A stretch of 62,609 nucleotides of DNA from Welwitschia mirabilis (GCA_051453625.1 JBOZIK010000001.1:56824727-56887335), one strand, 5' to 3'. Positions 46,005-59,174 are shown, numbered from the stretch's first letter. Numbers and translations: made by a program. Notes: generated by a model not told the origin, from the letters alone.

Positions 46005-46017
46005 AAAAAGGGAGAGA
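46005..46017 (+). other. Polypurine tract of Copia-2
   Basis: AAAAAGGGAGAGA directly precedes TTTTGGTAATTCTAG, the decayed TGTTGG-type start of a SIRE-like LTR. Confidence 0.65.
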
Positions 46018-46018
46018 T

Positions 46019-46656
46019 TTTTGGTAATTCTAGTTTTAATGATTTTACTTGTCAAAGATTTTATGACATTACATAGATAGGTTAATGAAAAAAAATTAAA
46101 TCATACAAAGAATAAGTCAATGTCAAATCTTTAAGACAATACAAAAACATTCAGTCTAGAATTGAAAATGCCAAATTATTTATCTAAATAAATCTACAAA
46201 ATGGAAGACATCTATAAGAAAGATGACAACAATTTAAACACATATATGATAAAGATATTTACAACTTAAAGATATTTATCATAAACCAACTTTCAAGTTA
46301 CAAGTGAAATATAACTATCTTAATGAAGATACGACTATGCTGAAAGATGAATCTATCATAGATAAAAGATATCTACATATTTGGAGATGTTTACACTGAA
46401 CTGGAATAGGTACTAGAGTTAATTTATACTTTGATGAATATTTTACTTTCTAAGAAAACTATCAAGTTTTGCATCACAAATTTATAATAAAAAAGGATCA
46501 AAGATTATATATTTCAAGTTTCATCAAGTTCTAGATATTTTGACTAAAGACATTTACCATGTGGACGATGTTTAACTTTCATAGATTTCAACAATTTTGA
46601 ATACATCTTTGATGAAGATTCACATCAAATAAAAAAGAAGATGCACACCCAATACC
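46019..46656 (+). repeat. Copia-2 3' LTR, part before the Gypsy-3 insertion
   Basis: Begins after the polypurine tract and ends at ATACC (46652-46656), the left target duplication of Gypsy-3. The second half continues from 53731. Confidence 0.6.
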
Positions 46657-47831
46657 TAATATGATATGAATTTATACAAGCCTTAAGTTTTTAAGGAAAT
46701 TCTATAGATCATAAATTCTTGTAGAAAAATACATACTAGTATAGATAGGAGTTAACTCAAATGTCATTTTGTTAAAGGAATCAAGTTAAAAGTTAGAGAA
46801 TTGATTTTGATAAAGTATTTTTTTTATCATTTTTCTTTAGGTAAATGCAATTAAGAAACAATGTAAAAACATAATTCAAGATAAATGCAAATGCAATAAG
46901 TAATGAATCTATTTCACTACTAATTTTTATGTCATCAAGGTCAGCCCACTTGACCCTAACTAATATAAGATATAAGATACATCAAACAAAATATGCAATT
47001 ATGGGAATGTAATATGAAATAAAATGCAAGATTTAAAATAATAGTATCAACCTCAAAAAAGGTTGCCCTTATGATCTAGATCAACTATGAAATTGTCGTA
47101 GAATAATAATCAACTTAAATCATAAGGAAAATGCACATAATCGAAGAAAAATAAATCTTTGTATTAATATTAAGTAAACATCCACTTACAAAGTAGTAGC
47201 ACCTCAATGAAAAAATCATAGTCCAACACAAAGAAATACTTCTCTCTATAGCATAGGATGAATCGCTTACCGTTCAATCTTTTACAATAAGACTTTTTAG
47301 TATAAAAAATGAATTTCAAAGTGAGGATAATGGAGTATTTATACTTTTATGTTAAAGGTTCTAAAAATGAAACCCTAGAAGTTAGATATAAAACCCTAAT
47401 AGCCCATATGGGATACATGATTCCATTATAAAGATATTCATTTTGTTCATATAAAATATCTATCATCCTACCTATCATTTGAACGACACTAGGGATGATA
47501 CCCCATAATAAGAGATGATTCATCCACTTCTAGCTCCATAGTTAGCCCCATATCTTTAGTCCATATTATCATCTTGGTTATTGTCTAGATGACATATGAC
47601 AAGCTTTCTTATCTTTCTAGCTAAGAGAAATCAACTTCCTGCATTATTGATCTTCTTCTCAAAATGCTAAGCATTAGAATCTGCTCATCTCAAATATGTC
47701 AAAAATTATATGTTTCTATGACCATCCCATTGACTCTTCATAATCATCAGAATTTCATTTAAGCCTATCTAAATATCTTACAAAAGTACTCAAAATACCT
47801 CATCAAATAAATACAATTTGGCATCATGACA
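46657..47831 (-). repeat. 3' LTR of Gypsy-3, 1175 bp
   Basis: From TAATATGATATGAAT to TTTGGCATCATGACA. The polypurine-type sequence TAGCCGCTTACTTAACC follows (minus: GGTTAAGTAAGCGGCTA). Confidence 0.85.
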
Positions 47832-47849
47832 TAGCCGCTTACTTAACCT

Positions 47850-50235
47850 TGTCAGTTCTTGATAAAGCAAGTAATCAACTATAAATTGTGAGCTAAATTA
47901 ACCAAGATAAATAGTAACTAGAAAGATATTAATTGAGTTTAGAAATTTTTATCATGTAGGATCAAATATCAAAAACTAATGAACTAATGTATTACCTTTG
48001 TAAGGTGTGCAATAGTGCTATTGTCATGGCTATCGTCTGGACGATCATGGGGATGATAAACTTATAAAATTAGAATCAAAGTTAAATGCCTATGAACATA
48101 ATCATCAGAAAAAATATGAGTACTAAAATATTTGTTATTCCCTAATTAAAATTTTTAACACATTATATATAAAAATTTAATGTCATACACAAAAAATAGT
48201 TATAGGATATAACCATAATAACTTAGAAAATGATGATGTGTATGTATAATCAGAAATAGTAAGAACTCAAAAAATGATGTGTATAAACTAGATAGTGAGT
48301 TTTAAGTACAATATACAAGGGGAAAATACATCAAAGATAATCATAATATTACTCCTTTTATCCATGATCTCATGAATCTTTTGGATTATACCTATAAGAA
48401 GATCTTACAACTATGCTACTGTGGATTACTAAATAATGTTCATAATGCCTATTACACAAGTAATATGAAATCGTACACTAACTAGTGCATCAAATATATG
48501 TATTGTAAAAGCTTAAAATGACCCTCATAACTAAGATTTTTGCTCAATATCTGAAAAATATTCCAACAATATGTTCTACTTCCTCCCATAGGTAAATCAA
48601 TACATCCCATATTGCAATAATAGCAGAAGAAGCTATGTTGTCCAGCTCATCATCCAGATGACATATGTAAGACAACGAATAGAAAAACAAATATTTAACC
48701 AAATTTTAAAGTCCAAGTAGAGTCAGATAATCAATGATAGCAATAATAAGACCTTATAAAGTCATCATGAAGTCTAAAAGATGGGTAAAAGCTAGAAATC
48801 ATCATCAAAATGATTATGACAAAGGAGTCAAAAGTGGAAAGAACTCAAGGTGCCTGAATTTAATAAGCATTAAATATTTGTAAGTGGATGTGCCAAAACT
48901 TAAAAATAAATGGAAGTAGCATGATCATGAATGAAAGAAATGTTAACAAAGTGATTAAAAAAAGACAACCCTTATGGATAAAAGTTGTAAGTGAAAATAA
49001 AGATAATAAGAAACTACTGAATAATCAAGTCTTAATTATTATGATAAAAAAATAGAAATGATTTGAAATAACAAGTAAAATAACTAAGAAAAACAAAATG
49101 AAAATTGAAAATTAGAAACATAAAGTAGATTACTTACCTAACCTAAATTCAAACCTAGTAAAGTTTCTTGGAAGAAATCATGAAGTTACCTAATTAAAGA
49201 TGTATGATATGATGTAAAAACTTCATAAAGTACCACTCAAATAGGTAATGATTATGATGATACCAAGTATATATAATGTTTTCAATTAGTAAATGATAAG
49301 ATTAAACGTTTCTAAGAAATAGACTCACCCACTCACACTTTAAAACACACTAGAGTCATAAAATGTAAAATGATCATGTGGAAGTACTATATGTACTAGG
49401 ATTTTAAAAAACAAGCAATGCCTCTAATGATACTAGAGACATCACTGATCTTGTATACCCTAAATGATAATTATTATTCCATGATAAGGAGAGTGTAACT
49501 ACTATTAGAGAAGTAAGAACTTATAAGGCATGATCAACTAACCCTCAGTGGAGTTTCCATAACTATTATATCACACCGCTAGAGACTCTCTTAGGAAAAT
49601 TTGACCTAATGGGTTGTGATAGAGTATTATAGTTTATTTTAGATAAAATATCATGGTGAACTCTTTTTTTTTACCTTTTTTTTGTTTTTAAAAAATTAAA
49701 ATTTTACATGAACAATTACTCTTAAGGATAAGAGTGAACTAATGAGATTAAAAGTAAGGAAGGACATACTTAAGCAACTCAAGACTTACACCATTGAGAG
49801 AGAGTAGAGGAACTAAGGCAATTTCATTTGAAATGAAGTTTATAGACATAAGAATGTATTAAGATTAGATGAATTCAATCCTATCACTTTTAAATATCCA
49901 AGTCAAACATTAAAAGTTATGGTAGCCTCATAAAGTAATACACAAGCCAAGTTAAAGATGTTTAAGTAAGAGCATGATGTCTACCAAAGTAATTGGCTAA
50001 GGAAGAATTCAAAAAATGTCAAGAGGACTTACAAGATAAATGATTTTATCATGTTCAAGGTTTATTAATAAGTGATTTATATATTTTTAACTTTTATATG
50101 TTAACTTCTAAATTTTCCAAGTATTCAGGTTCAAGATTTTAACTGAGCTATTAGAATGTACTCTTTTCCTAAAAGATAAGAACCTAAGCATTAAGAGGTT
50201 TAACTTGTTATGTAAAAGATGCACTTGGGTATTAT
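47850..50235 (-). other. 3' noncoding region of Gypsy-3
   Basis: Collinear with 13299-15500 of Gypsy-1, including the conserved block at 49471-49600 and motif copies at 48010-48060 and 48640-48670. No ORF can be supported. Confidence 0.7.
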
Positions 50236-50935
50236 ATTATTCTTAGAAAAATAAGGACCAAATGAAACAGAAATTAATTGATAAAACATAAAATGTATAC
50301 AATGATTTTGGAGTAGAATGAATTAGAGGAAAAAAGAGTAAAAGGATAAAACCTTAATAGCATAAATTTTAGAACCTAAATAAGAGATGAATAAGTGATA
50401 AATTTCATTAAGAAATAATATCTTATTAAATTATTATAAATCATGAGTATCATTACATAATTCATTTATGGTACTACTTAAAGTATATATCTAAGAAATT
50501 TTTGAAGGCTTTTTAGAGTGTTTAAGAAGATTAAGAAGCTCCTTAAGATTTAATTATAAGCATGGATTATTATCAAGAAGATAAGGTTTATGCCAATTTA
50601 AAATTCTAAGATATCCCAAGTCATACTTTTGAAAAGAGTAATAATTAGAGGCATAGGATAAAGTGGGCTTGATTGAGGAGTGAAGGACGTTACTTTGACT
50701 ATCACATGAAGTTTTAAAAGAAAGAGATTAAGAAATATTAGGAATACACTCTTCAAATTCATGGATTTTATTAAATGCAAGGAAAGAAATGTTGTTTTGA
50801 GAATTATATGCAAGCTTAAATAAAAGAGATGAAGAAGGTTACCATTATCTAGATCATAAGGTAATGTGAAGGTAGAAGTAGAAGGAAGGATATGATTTGG
50901 AGTTTGACATGAATGCATAGGTTTAAGGGATGGGG
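50236..50935 (-). other. Gypsy-3 spacer replacing pol, unclassified
   Basis: Sequence not found in Gypsy-1 or Gypsy-2. A 106-codon minus-strand frame (50598-50918) is present, with Leu/Ser-rich text such as SSPLYPMPLII. It has no recognisable domain and may be chance or the C-terminal end of the upstream remnant. Confidence 0.4.
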
Positions 50936-51967
50936 AAACATGAGTATAATAAACAAGTCTATCCTTTATTAATTTTAACTAAATCTCTATGGGTCCTTTA
51001 TTATGTTCATTTTCATCATTGTTGTCTTCATCATCACTTTGTTGGATTGTTTTTTTAGTTTTCTCATCATTGTTTCTGACTATATATTTCTTCTTTTATT
51101 GAGTATTACTTTCATTTTCCAAATTGTTGGATATATTAAAGAAATCATAAAGAGAAATGAGTTCATCTTCATCATAGATTAAAAAAGTTTTAGATTCTTC
51201 ATGATTTCATTTCTTCATTTCATCTTAATCTTTTAATAATAAATGGATTTCAAGAATATAATATTTTATCTCAATATCATCATTTAATAAATAATCATCC
51301 TCATCCTCATTGTTGAAAAAATGAGTTAAGTCATCATTGTCCTTCTTTTGACCATCTCCTAATGAGTCAGATGTTGAATTTCGATCTAAAATCTTTCTTT
51401 CTATTTAAAAGTAAAAATCATTGTATAAGCTCTTCTCATTTTCCTCAAAGTAGGATGTAGTAGAATGAGTAGGATATTTTTGAAAATGTTTTATTATAAA
51501 GAAATCTTAATTTTATAACATTATTTGTTAAAGCTTCCCAATTAGATTTTCTAGGTTCTTATGGATATTTTCTTACCTTTTCTTCATTTCATTAATTATT
51601 TCTTTTATTAAGTCATTTTATTCCTCATAGTACTTTGTAAGAGATGGTTCTTCTTCATAGTAATCCATGGGAGATGGTTAGGATTGACTAAAATGATTGT
51701 ATTATATTTCTTTAAATGAGGTGAAATTCCTAAAATGTTGAAAATCTTTATTGTTATTTCTATATAAAATCTAAAAGAAGAGGGAAAAAAATAAGAACGT
51801 TAAAAAGAAAAAGGGATCCAATTCTTAGTCTCAACATCATTTAGTGTTGTTTGCCCTCTATCTATAAAATGTTCTTGAAGTATTTTATTACCATTTTACT
51901 TAGAATTTCTTAAGTTTCTTTCTCTTTTAAAAGAAATTTCTCTAAGGGTCCTTTTATCACTATTCAT
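50936..51967 (-). pseudogene. Gypsy-3 gag-like ORF with acidic, coiled middle part, decayed
   Basis: Starts at 51967 with MNSDKRTLREISFKRERN, similar to the gag start of Gypsy-1 and Gypsy-2, then diverges from them. It continues in mostly one reading with recurrent stops: PMDYYEEEPSLTKYYEE, NDLIKEIINEMKKR and ENIHKNLENLIGKL (likely helical), then acidic runs (NNEDEDDYLLNDDIEI, SDDEDNNDENEHNK). Stops commonly lie at TAA/TAG where CAA/CAG would fit. No zinc knuckle or enzyme motif is seen. Whether it was a modified Gag or a different protein is unknown. Confidence 0.5.
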
Positions 51968-52512
51968 TAAACTAATTGAGAAGGATGGAATAAGAAGAAT
52001 TAATCAAGATGATAAGGAAGATAAGTATAAAATAAAGATGAAGTTTTGTTCCCTCTAATATTTTATGTTTTCTCTAGAATTATTTGGGTTCTTAATAGTC
52101 CATTGTCTTATTATCATCTAAATAATAGGAAGATGACCAATAGTTATTTGTAGAAATGAAAAAAAAATTGCAAAAAAATCAGAAATGGAAATAACATTGA
52201 CAGTTATTCATCTAGTCATCTAGAAAACAAAGAGGATGACATCAACTTTATCATATTACTGATAATCAAAAAAAAAATATTGTGAATAGAATATAAAAAT
52301 AGTAATTGCAGGTTTTTGTTTATACCATCATCTGGATAATAGATAGGACAATAAGACTTATTAAACAAAAATTGTAGAAAATAAACCTATGAAATTTAGA
52401 GTACAAATACAACACTATACATACAAGTAACTTAAATCAAAATACAAGGTACTTATCTGGATAGCAATAATCTTCTAGCTTCTTATGACCTTCTTGAGCA
52501 ATGATATGAAAA
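51968..52512 (-). other. 5' leader of Gypsy-3
   Basis: Contains three hairpin-like motif copies (about 52085-52140, 52200-52245 and 52320-52350) at roughly 110-bp intervals, matching the Gypsy-2 leader layout. It ends at a primer-site-like ATCATTGCTCAAGAAGG (minus) next to the LTR. Confidence 0.65.
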
Positions 52513-53730
52513 TGTTGCAGTGTAAATTTATGCAATACTTAAGTCCTTGAGGAAATCCTATAGATCACAAATGCTTACAGAAAAGCACAAACTAATATAG
52601 ATGGGAGTTAACTTAAATGTCATAATTCATTAAATGCACTATACTAGAAGTTAGAAAATTGATTTTGATAAAGTATTTTTAATCTTTTTTTAGGTAAATG
52701 AAATTAATAAACAATGTAGAAATACAATACAAGATGAGTGAAAATATAATAAGTAATGAATTTATTTAGCTATCAATCTTTGTATCCCTAAGATTAGCCC
52801 TTATAACTTAAATCAATTAGGAAAACTATCACTTAATCCCAATCAACATAATATATAATATACATCAAATAGAATATGCAATTATGGGAATGCAATATGA
52901 AATGGAATGTAAGATTTAAAGTAATGGTATCAACCTTAATAAAGGTTACCTTTATGATCTAGATAAATATGAAATTGTCACAAAATCATAACCAAATTAA
53001 ATCATCAGACAAATGTACATAATAGAATAAAAAGAACTTTTTGTATTAATCTCGAACCAACATCCACTTATAAAGTAGTAGCTCCTCCATGGAAGAATCA
53101 TACCCAACATCAAGGAGCACTTCTCTCTATAGTATAGGATGAATTTCTTACCTTTTAATCTCTCATTATAAGAATTTTTGATACAAAAGATGAATTTAAA
53201 AGTGAGGAAAAGGGAGTATTTATAATTTTATCTTAAAGGTTCTAGAAAGAAAATCCTAAAAATCAGAGATGAAATCCTAGTAGTCCATATGGGGTACATG
53301 ACTCCATTACAAAGATAATTCATTTCATTCATATAAAATATATATCATCTTATCTATCATATAGATGACACTAATACAATACCCCATAATAAGAGATGAT
53401 TCATTAGTTTCTATCCCTGTAGTCAACCCCACAGCTTTAGTCCATGTCATCATCACTATTATCTTAGTTATATTCTGGATGGCATAGGGGATGATATACT
53501 TCCTTATCTTTTCAACTAAGATAAATTACCCTCCTACATCATTGGTATTATCCTTAAAATGCTAAGTATCAGAATCTACCTAAAATACCTCCAAATACAT
53601 CAAAAATTGCATGTTTTCATAACCAGCTCATTAATTTTCCATAATCATCAAAATTCCATCTAAAACTATTTCAATGTCCTATAAAAGTGCTCAAAATACC
53701 CTCAAATACATATAATTAGGCATTGAAACA
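52513..53730 (-). repeat. 5' LTR of Gypsy-3, 1218 bp
   Basis: From TGTTGCAGTGTAAATTTATG to TTAGGCATTGAAACA, followed by the ATACG target duplication. Confidence 0.87.
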
Positions 53731-54680
53731 ATACGTAAACATTTATATCCATTGCATAATAATTACAAATTTTAAATGGCTATCCTCCTAGATCCAACTG
53801 CTACAAATGCTTTAAATGGTATAAAGACATAACATGATAAATAGATCTTATGTATTTAGAAATAAAACAAATAAATATAAAATAAAATAAACAAATTTAT
53901 GAATAATTAGATCTACTCATGAAGCATTAAACTATAATTTACAAGAAACTTTCAAGGATCTAATCTTTTGTTCATTGGACCCTACAACATTGCATTATTC
54001 GTTAACACTCATGACTATGACAATAAGAAAGAACTTAAGATCTCTTTAAAGGTACATAATTTAGGCTTGTTGTTTTATTTATTTAATTAATAATTACATA
54101 AATTCTTGAATATTATTGTATAGTCCATTCTTGTATTATCAGATCTCAAGGATCCTTTGTTAGAGTTTCTTATTGTAAGGAAACCCTTGTACGACTGTGT
54201 TTTGTAAGTGTCTATAAGCGTTTGTGTTATTATATTGTTAGATTTTCCTAAGGGGAAGAGAGTAATACTTTGTAAGAAGCATCTCACATTTTTGTAATGC
54301 TTTTGAACACATTCTTGTTGTTTGCTTAAGGGGAAGAGTTTGCTGATTTACAAGAAGCATCTCACTCTATGACTGTGCCTGTGTGAAAATTTTTGGTATT
54401 ATGTTATTGGTTATTCCTAAGGGGAAGAGAGTGATGTCTTGCAAGAAGCATCTCATATTATTATAAGATTGATGATGTGCTAAAACAACTATACTTTATG
54501 GGTTAATAATATCTAGAATTTTGAGAGGAAGCTATCCTCTGTGTATATGTACCTAGATTGGGAATTAGATCATCTTGGTAAGGTGTTTATTATATTATTT
54601 TTAATTTTATTATTAGTAAAATTTTTATTTAATATAACTCACTCATCCCTCCTCTCTAAGTTCAATGATCCTTAGTGTTA
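53731..54680 (+). repeat. Copia-2 3' LTR, part after the Gypsy-3 insertion
   Basis: Continues the LTR that starts at 46019. Its tail includes TCATCCCTCCTCTCTAAG, a pyrimidine-rich stretch common near the ends of SIRE-like LTRs. The end is set at CTTAGTGTTA (54680) and is uncertain by tens of bases. Confidence 0.5.
54247..54455 (+). repeat. Three direct repeats in the Copia-2 LTR tail
   Basis: Copies at 54247-54288, 54324-54364 and 54416-54455 share TAAGGGGAAGAG and (C/T)AAGAAGCATCTCA with variable middle parts, spaced about 77-92 bp. Confidence 0.85.
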
Positions 54681-54984
54681 AATTTTAAAGAACATCAAAA
54701 ACATCAAAGTTTGATTCCAAATTTTTAGAAGGTACTTTTCTTATTTATTTAAAAACTACTAAGGTTTAGAAAATGTTTAATTTGAATTATATAAGAATTA
54801 AATAATGTATTCATATGAGGATTGATGAAGGAAAGTACAGGACTAAACATTAGGATGTAGGAGTAAGGTAGATCTTTGAAAGGACTAGATTCAATACTTA
54901 AACCCCTATTTCTACTCCCTTTAGTTCTAATTTTTATACAAAAAATATTTTACTTTCATTTCTCAAAAAAATTTAATAAAATAA

Positions 54985-56530
54985 TTATGTTAAAGGTTTT
55001 ATCAATAGATTTAGTTACTAATAATATCTTTAAAAAGGTAAAGGGTTCCATTTATACTAACATATGTTTTGTCTCAACCTTAAAGCCTAAGAATTTTAAA
55101 GAGGCTAAAAATGATAAATGTTAAATGAATGTGATGAAATATGAACTCAAGTATTTTAAGAAGAGTAAAATATGAAAACTTATTTCAAGATCTAAAGACC
55201 ATAATTTCATTAGAACAAAATGGTTTTTAAGAACAAATTAAATGAAAACTGCAAAGTTGAAAGGAACATAGTAAGGATAGTGGCTCAAGGGTGTACTTAA
55301 ATGGAAGGTATAGACTTTGAAGAGATCTTTGCCTATATAGCTAAACTTGAGTTCATTATAATTATTATTACATTATATTAGTTTATGAGTTTAAAATTTA
55401 TAAAATAAATGTAAACAATGTTTTTTACATAAAATCTTAAATGAATCAATCTGTGTAGAATAACCCCTAGTCTTCTTATAGATTTAAAAAATAACTCTAT
55501 AATATAAAGTAGGAAGAAAAATCATGTTATGAGAAAAGAAACTCTTTTCTTATTAAGCATAATTTTATCAGAGGTAAAATTAATAATAGTTTATTCATCA
55601 AAAGGATAGAAATTACAATTTCTTCTTATACAGGCTTATGTTGAAAATATTATATTTAGATCTAGTTTTGATTCTATGTCTTTTAAATTCACTAAGATTA
55701 TGACTAATCATTTTGAAATGAGCCATTTTAATGAGCTGCAAATGTTTCTTAGATTATAGATTAAACATATAAATGATGCTATTTTCATATGCCAATACAA
55801 ATTTATAGGTGAATTGGTCAAGAAATTTATATTAGATAATTACAAACTTGCTTCTATGCTCATAAGGAGAAATGACAACATTTATGCCAATAAGAAAGAG
55901 AAAGATATAGTTGTTATATTTACTAGAGAATGATTAGGTGTCATTTCTAGCTCCTAAAAAGAATACTAGACATAACATTTATGATAGGACTATGTGCCAA
56001 TATCAAGATAAATCCAAATAATCTCATTCAAAAGTCATTAAGAGAATTATAAGGTATGCAAATGGTAGTTTAGATTATGGCATCTAGTTTTTTAAATAAA
56101 TACTTTACATTTATCTACATATTGTAATGCTCAATGGGATAGATCTAGATATGATAAGAGAATTACTAGTGATGATTATTATTTTCTAGTATCATGTCTA
56201 GGTGGTTATGCTAGTAAGAAATAAACATTTAATGCTATTTCAACTATAAAATGAAAATACATCATAGTCAGTAGTTGTGTAGCCTATGTGTTATGAATAC
56301 ATCATTATCTTAAGGATTTAGATAATAATAAAACTAGTAACCCCATTTTTTATGATAATTTTACTACCATCAACATCTCTAAGGACTTACCATTCATTAT
56401 AGAAATAAGAATTCATTAAGGATCATGTATAAAACAAAGACATCTAGCTTAAATAAATTTTACTTAACCAAAAAACTTATTGACATTCATATCAAAGCTC
56501 TTTCATAAGATTGCTTTATATTCCTTTACA
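54985..56530 (+). pseudogene. Copia-3: reverse transcriptase and RNase H remnant
   Basis: Plus-strand broken frames follow copia order. STLKPKNFKEAKNDKC begins the reverse transcriptase entry (end of the open frame 54876-55124). Next come IVRIVAQGCT-MEGIDFEEIF, then AYVENIIFRSSFDS where the catalytic YVDD should be (Asp-Asp lost), and KIMTNHFEMSHFNELQMFL, IGELVKKFILDNYKLAS. RNase H follows: RITSDDYYFLVSCLGGYASKK, then IFYDNFTTINISKD. Many stops are present. No LTR, gag or integrase of this copy is seen; it may be part of another nested element. Limits are approximate. Confidence 0.8.
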
Positions 56531-59174
56531 AATCCCTTAATCTTGGTACATTTTCTTAATATTCTTACTTCTCTTCATCAATGTTGATGATCTAAATTTT
56601 TTTATCTCCTTATATTATAAATATTGATAACTTTTTACCATATTTCAAAACCATCCATTATTTAATTATCTTCTTGTACATTGACCTTGATAGTTTCTAT
56701 GGTTAATCATCTTTAATTTTCTTAATTAAATGCTTGTCCATTTCTTATGCCATCAATCATCCTTTCTTAAATGATTAATCCATCATCATTCAATTTTTTC
56801 CAACTTTCATTTTTTAATCCCCATCCATAATGAATTGATGACATGCCTCTTTGAGTTTTCTCATTCTATAATCTTTTTCATAGGTAATCAAATCCCTATA
56901 CCTTACTAGTTTAATGTCCATGGCTTAGATGCTAAAATTCTTCTTACATAATTGGATAGTTTTGTTTTACATTTGATTGTCCCTTAATCAAATCAACATT
57001 AACAATCCTCAAAATTATTAACTACCTAATCCTAGCAATCAATGTCTTAGTATGAAACTAGCCTGTATTCATAAATATAGCACATGAGTTACATTTTATT
57101 TTAACTTATTTAAGCTCTTCTGGTACCACTCCTTCTTTCTTAATATAGAACATTTATAAGATTATTTTTAATGATTGTTTACTCTCTTTAACTGATTTAT
57201 ATTCAGAACTAGCAGTTTTCATAAGGTTTTTTACAAATTTTTATAGGTTTGATTAAAAATCCTACTTTTTCTCATTTTCATATTTTTTTAATGATATTTT
57301 ACATTATTTTCTAAGGTAGATTTAGCTCTATTAGTTGTTCTTTTACTTGTTTTAACTTGATATAGCTCATTTTTCATCATGTTTTATGAAATCTTAAGTT
57401 TATATTAGTTTTATAAATAAATTTCCTTTGTTATATTTTCTTTAATCTACTAAAATTTTACATGATTTATCATTATTTTATGTTTATTTACCTATTATCA
57501 TCTCAAAATTATGTTGTAATTATAAACTTTTCTTGATATTTCATTTACATTTATTTTATCTTACATACCAATTATTTTATGAAATTCTTAGTCTATCAGA
57601 GAATTTTGTCTTTGTTCAATTTTCTTTGATTCATCGTCATTAGGCATGTTCTATCTTGTATTCTTAATATTATGTGCCTCATAGAATATTTTATTCCAAA
57701 TTTCTTCATGTTATATGCTACATATCCTTTATTTTTCATATTATTATATTCTAAGGATGACATCCTAGAAGGAGGAGTACACAATCTATATTTTACTATC
57801 TTTGATTACTTAGAAAGTTCTTATCATGTTTATGATCTATGTGGTTATGGTTTTAAGTGAAAGTCTATCATAGTATGAAAGGTCTAACATCTTATAGCTC
57901 TCTACATGGTTCTTCACCTCATCTTTGGCTACATCTTACCTTTACTAGGTTGACACAGGGATGATTTAACATTATATAGGCTTATATTATTTATTAGCTA
58001 TATAATTAAGAATGCATAGATGCACCGATGCTCATTTTTAAGATATGATGCATAGTATGAGCTCAAAGAATAAGACACTATGATATGGGGGATTAATTAT
58101 GCTTATCTATAAAAAAATAAAAATCCTCATGCCATAGCAAATATTATCATTATTCATGTATCTCATCCTATTAACTACTCCACATTTGTATGAATGTATC
58201 CCTTTAAGATTGATCTTATTCCTTAGTTTATCAAAGTGATAGATACTACATCTTCTTTTAGTTTATATACATGTCCCATAATATCCAAAGGTAGCATAGA
58301 TTTATTGATGGAAATGGATTAAGCCATGTATACTAAGATATATGAGTAGGACCAAAGCTAGCAACACTTAATTCATATTGTTTAGGGAATGCTAGAAAGC
58401 ATGTGTAGTAGTGGCATTATGGTGGTTTTATATCTATATCCTACCTCCTTAGAAATACTAGAGTAATAGCCTTACTATTATTTACTCTTGTAAGTAAGGT
58501 TGTCATGCATGTAATAGTATTGTTCAAGTAGTCATATATACAATAATGTATACTATTATGGGAAGTGCTCTACCATGCACCATATTAAATGCTAATATTA
58601 GTGATTTGAGGTTGTAAGATGAGTTGGAGCAAGGATTCTTCTACTCCTACTAAACCTGATTATGTAGTTGTAAACTATGTGGTGCACCCCTGATCTAATG
58701 TTAATCCCCTTATTTGTTGATAGAGAAGTAACTCTATTTTCAAACCCTACATCGTGAGCCCTCATACCATCCCCAACCATTGTTAAGTGAATAGTGGAGA
58801 TGACATTTATAAAGTAGTATGCATGTTGGAAAGGGGTAATTATAAATGACATATGCAAGAAGATGTACTATAGAGGGTACTTGATATATAGGGTAGGGCT
58901 TTCATTGATTATAGAGTAAATCTTAGTCCATATTCTATCATGATATGTTAGGAGATAAGTATGTAGATTTTGTAAAAGGGGTGTATCTCACGTTACAAAA
59001 AATAGTTTCATGTACATTGGATAAACTACTACTTAGGAAAGCTATGGATTCTGTTTGATAATGCAAGTAGGTAATAAGCATATGTAACTCATAAAATATA
59101 GGTAATAGCATGTAAAAATTAACATTTATTTAATGTTACACCAAACAGTTCCATGTGCATTGGATAAATTACTT
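56531..59174. other. Unclassified AT-rich interval
   Basis: About 2.6 kb with no recognised domain. Two overlapping opposite frames at 57596-57860 and one at 58598-58858 lack support. A short direct repeat (CATGTACATTGGATAAACTA near 59012, CATGTGCATTGGATAAATTA near 59152) lies just before the Gypsy-4 protease remnant. Confidence 0.4.

Larger units (their letters stand above)
46657..53730 (-). mobile_element. Gypsy-3: pol-less (non-autonomous) member of the gypsy family
   Basis: Two family LTRs (46657-47831 and 52513-53730) flank 4.7 kb. Flanking ATACC (46652-46656) and ATACG (53731-53735) form a 4-of-5 target duplication. The 3' noncoding region (47850-50230) is collinear with Gypsy-1, but the alignment stops near 50235, where integrase should start. 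Integrase, RNase H, reverse transcriptase and protease are all absent. In their place about 1.7 kb of different sequence carries a gag-like start and acidic coding remnants. It would have depended on proteins of full elements such as Gypsy-1. Confidence 0.82.
41940..54680 (+). mobile_element. Copia-2: plus-strand copia element, internally deleted, LTR interrupted by Gypsy-3
   Basis: Integrase C-terminal sequence (41945-42390) is joined directly to the RNase H end (42405-42610), so reverse transcriptase has been deleted. Then come a gap, a post-pol ORF remnant (44230-45530), a polypurine tract (46005-46017) and an LTR starting TTTTGGTAATTCTAG (46019). That LTR is interrupted at 46657 by Gypsy-3 and resumes at about 53731, ending near 54680. 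The 5' part of the element and its other LTR are not seen. The end near 54680 is approximate. Confidence 0.7.

Noticed and set aside
54876-55124. An independent small gene
   Set aside because: Its C-terminal third is the entry of copia reverse transcriptase (Copia-3); the start is arbitrary.
57596-57860. Overlapping opposite frames of about 62 codons
   Set aside because: No domain, start context or conservation; typical of random AT-rich sequence.
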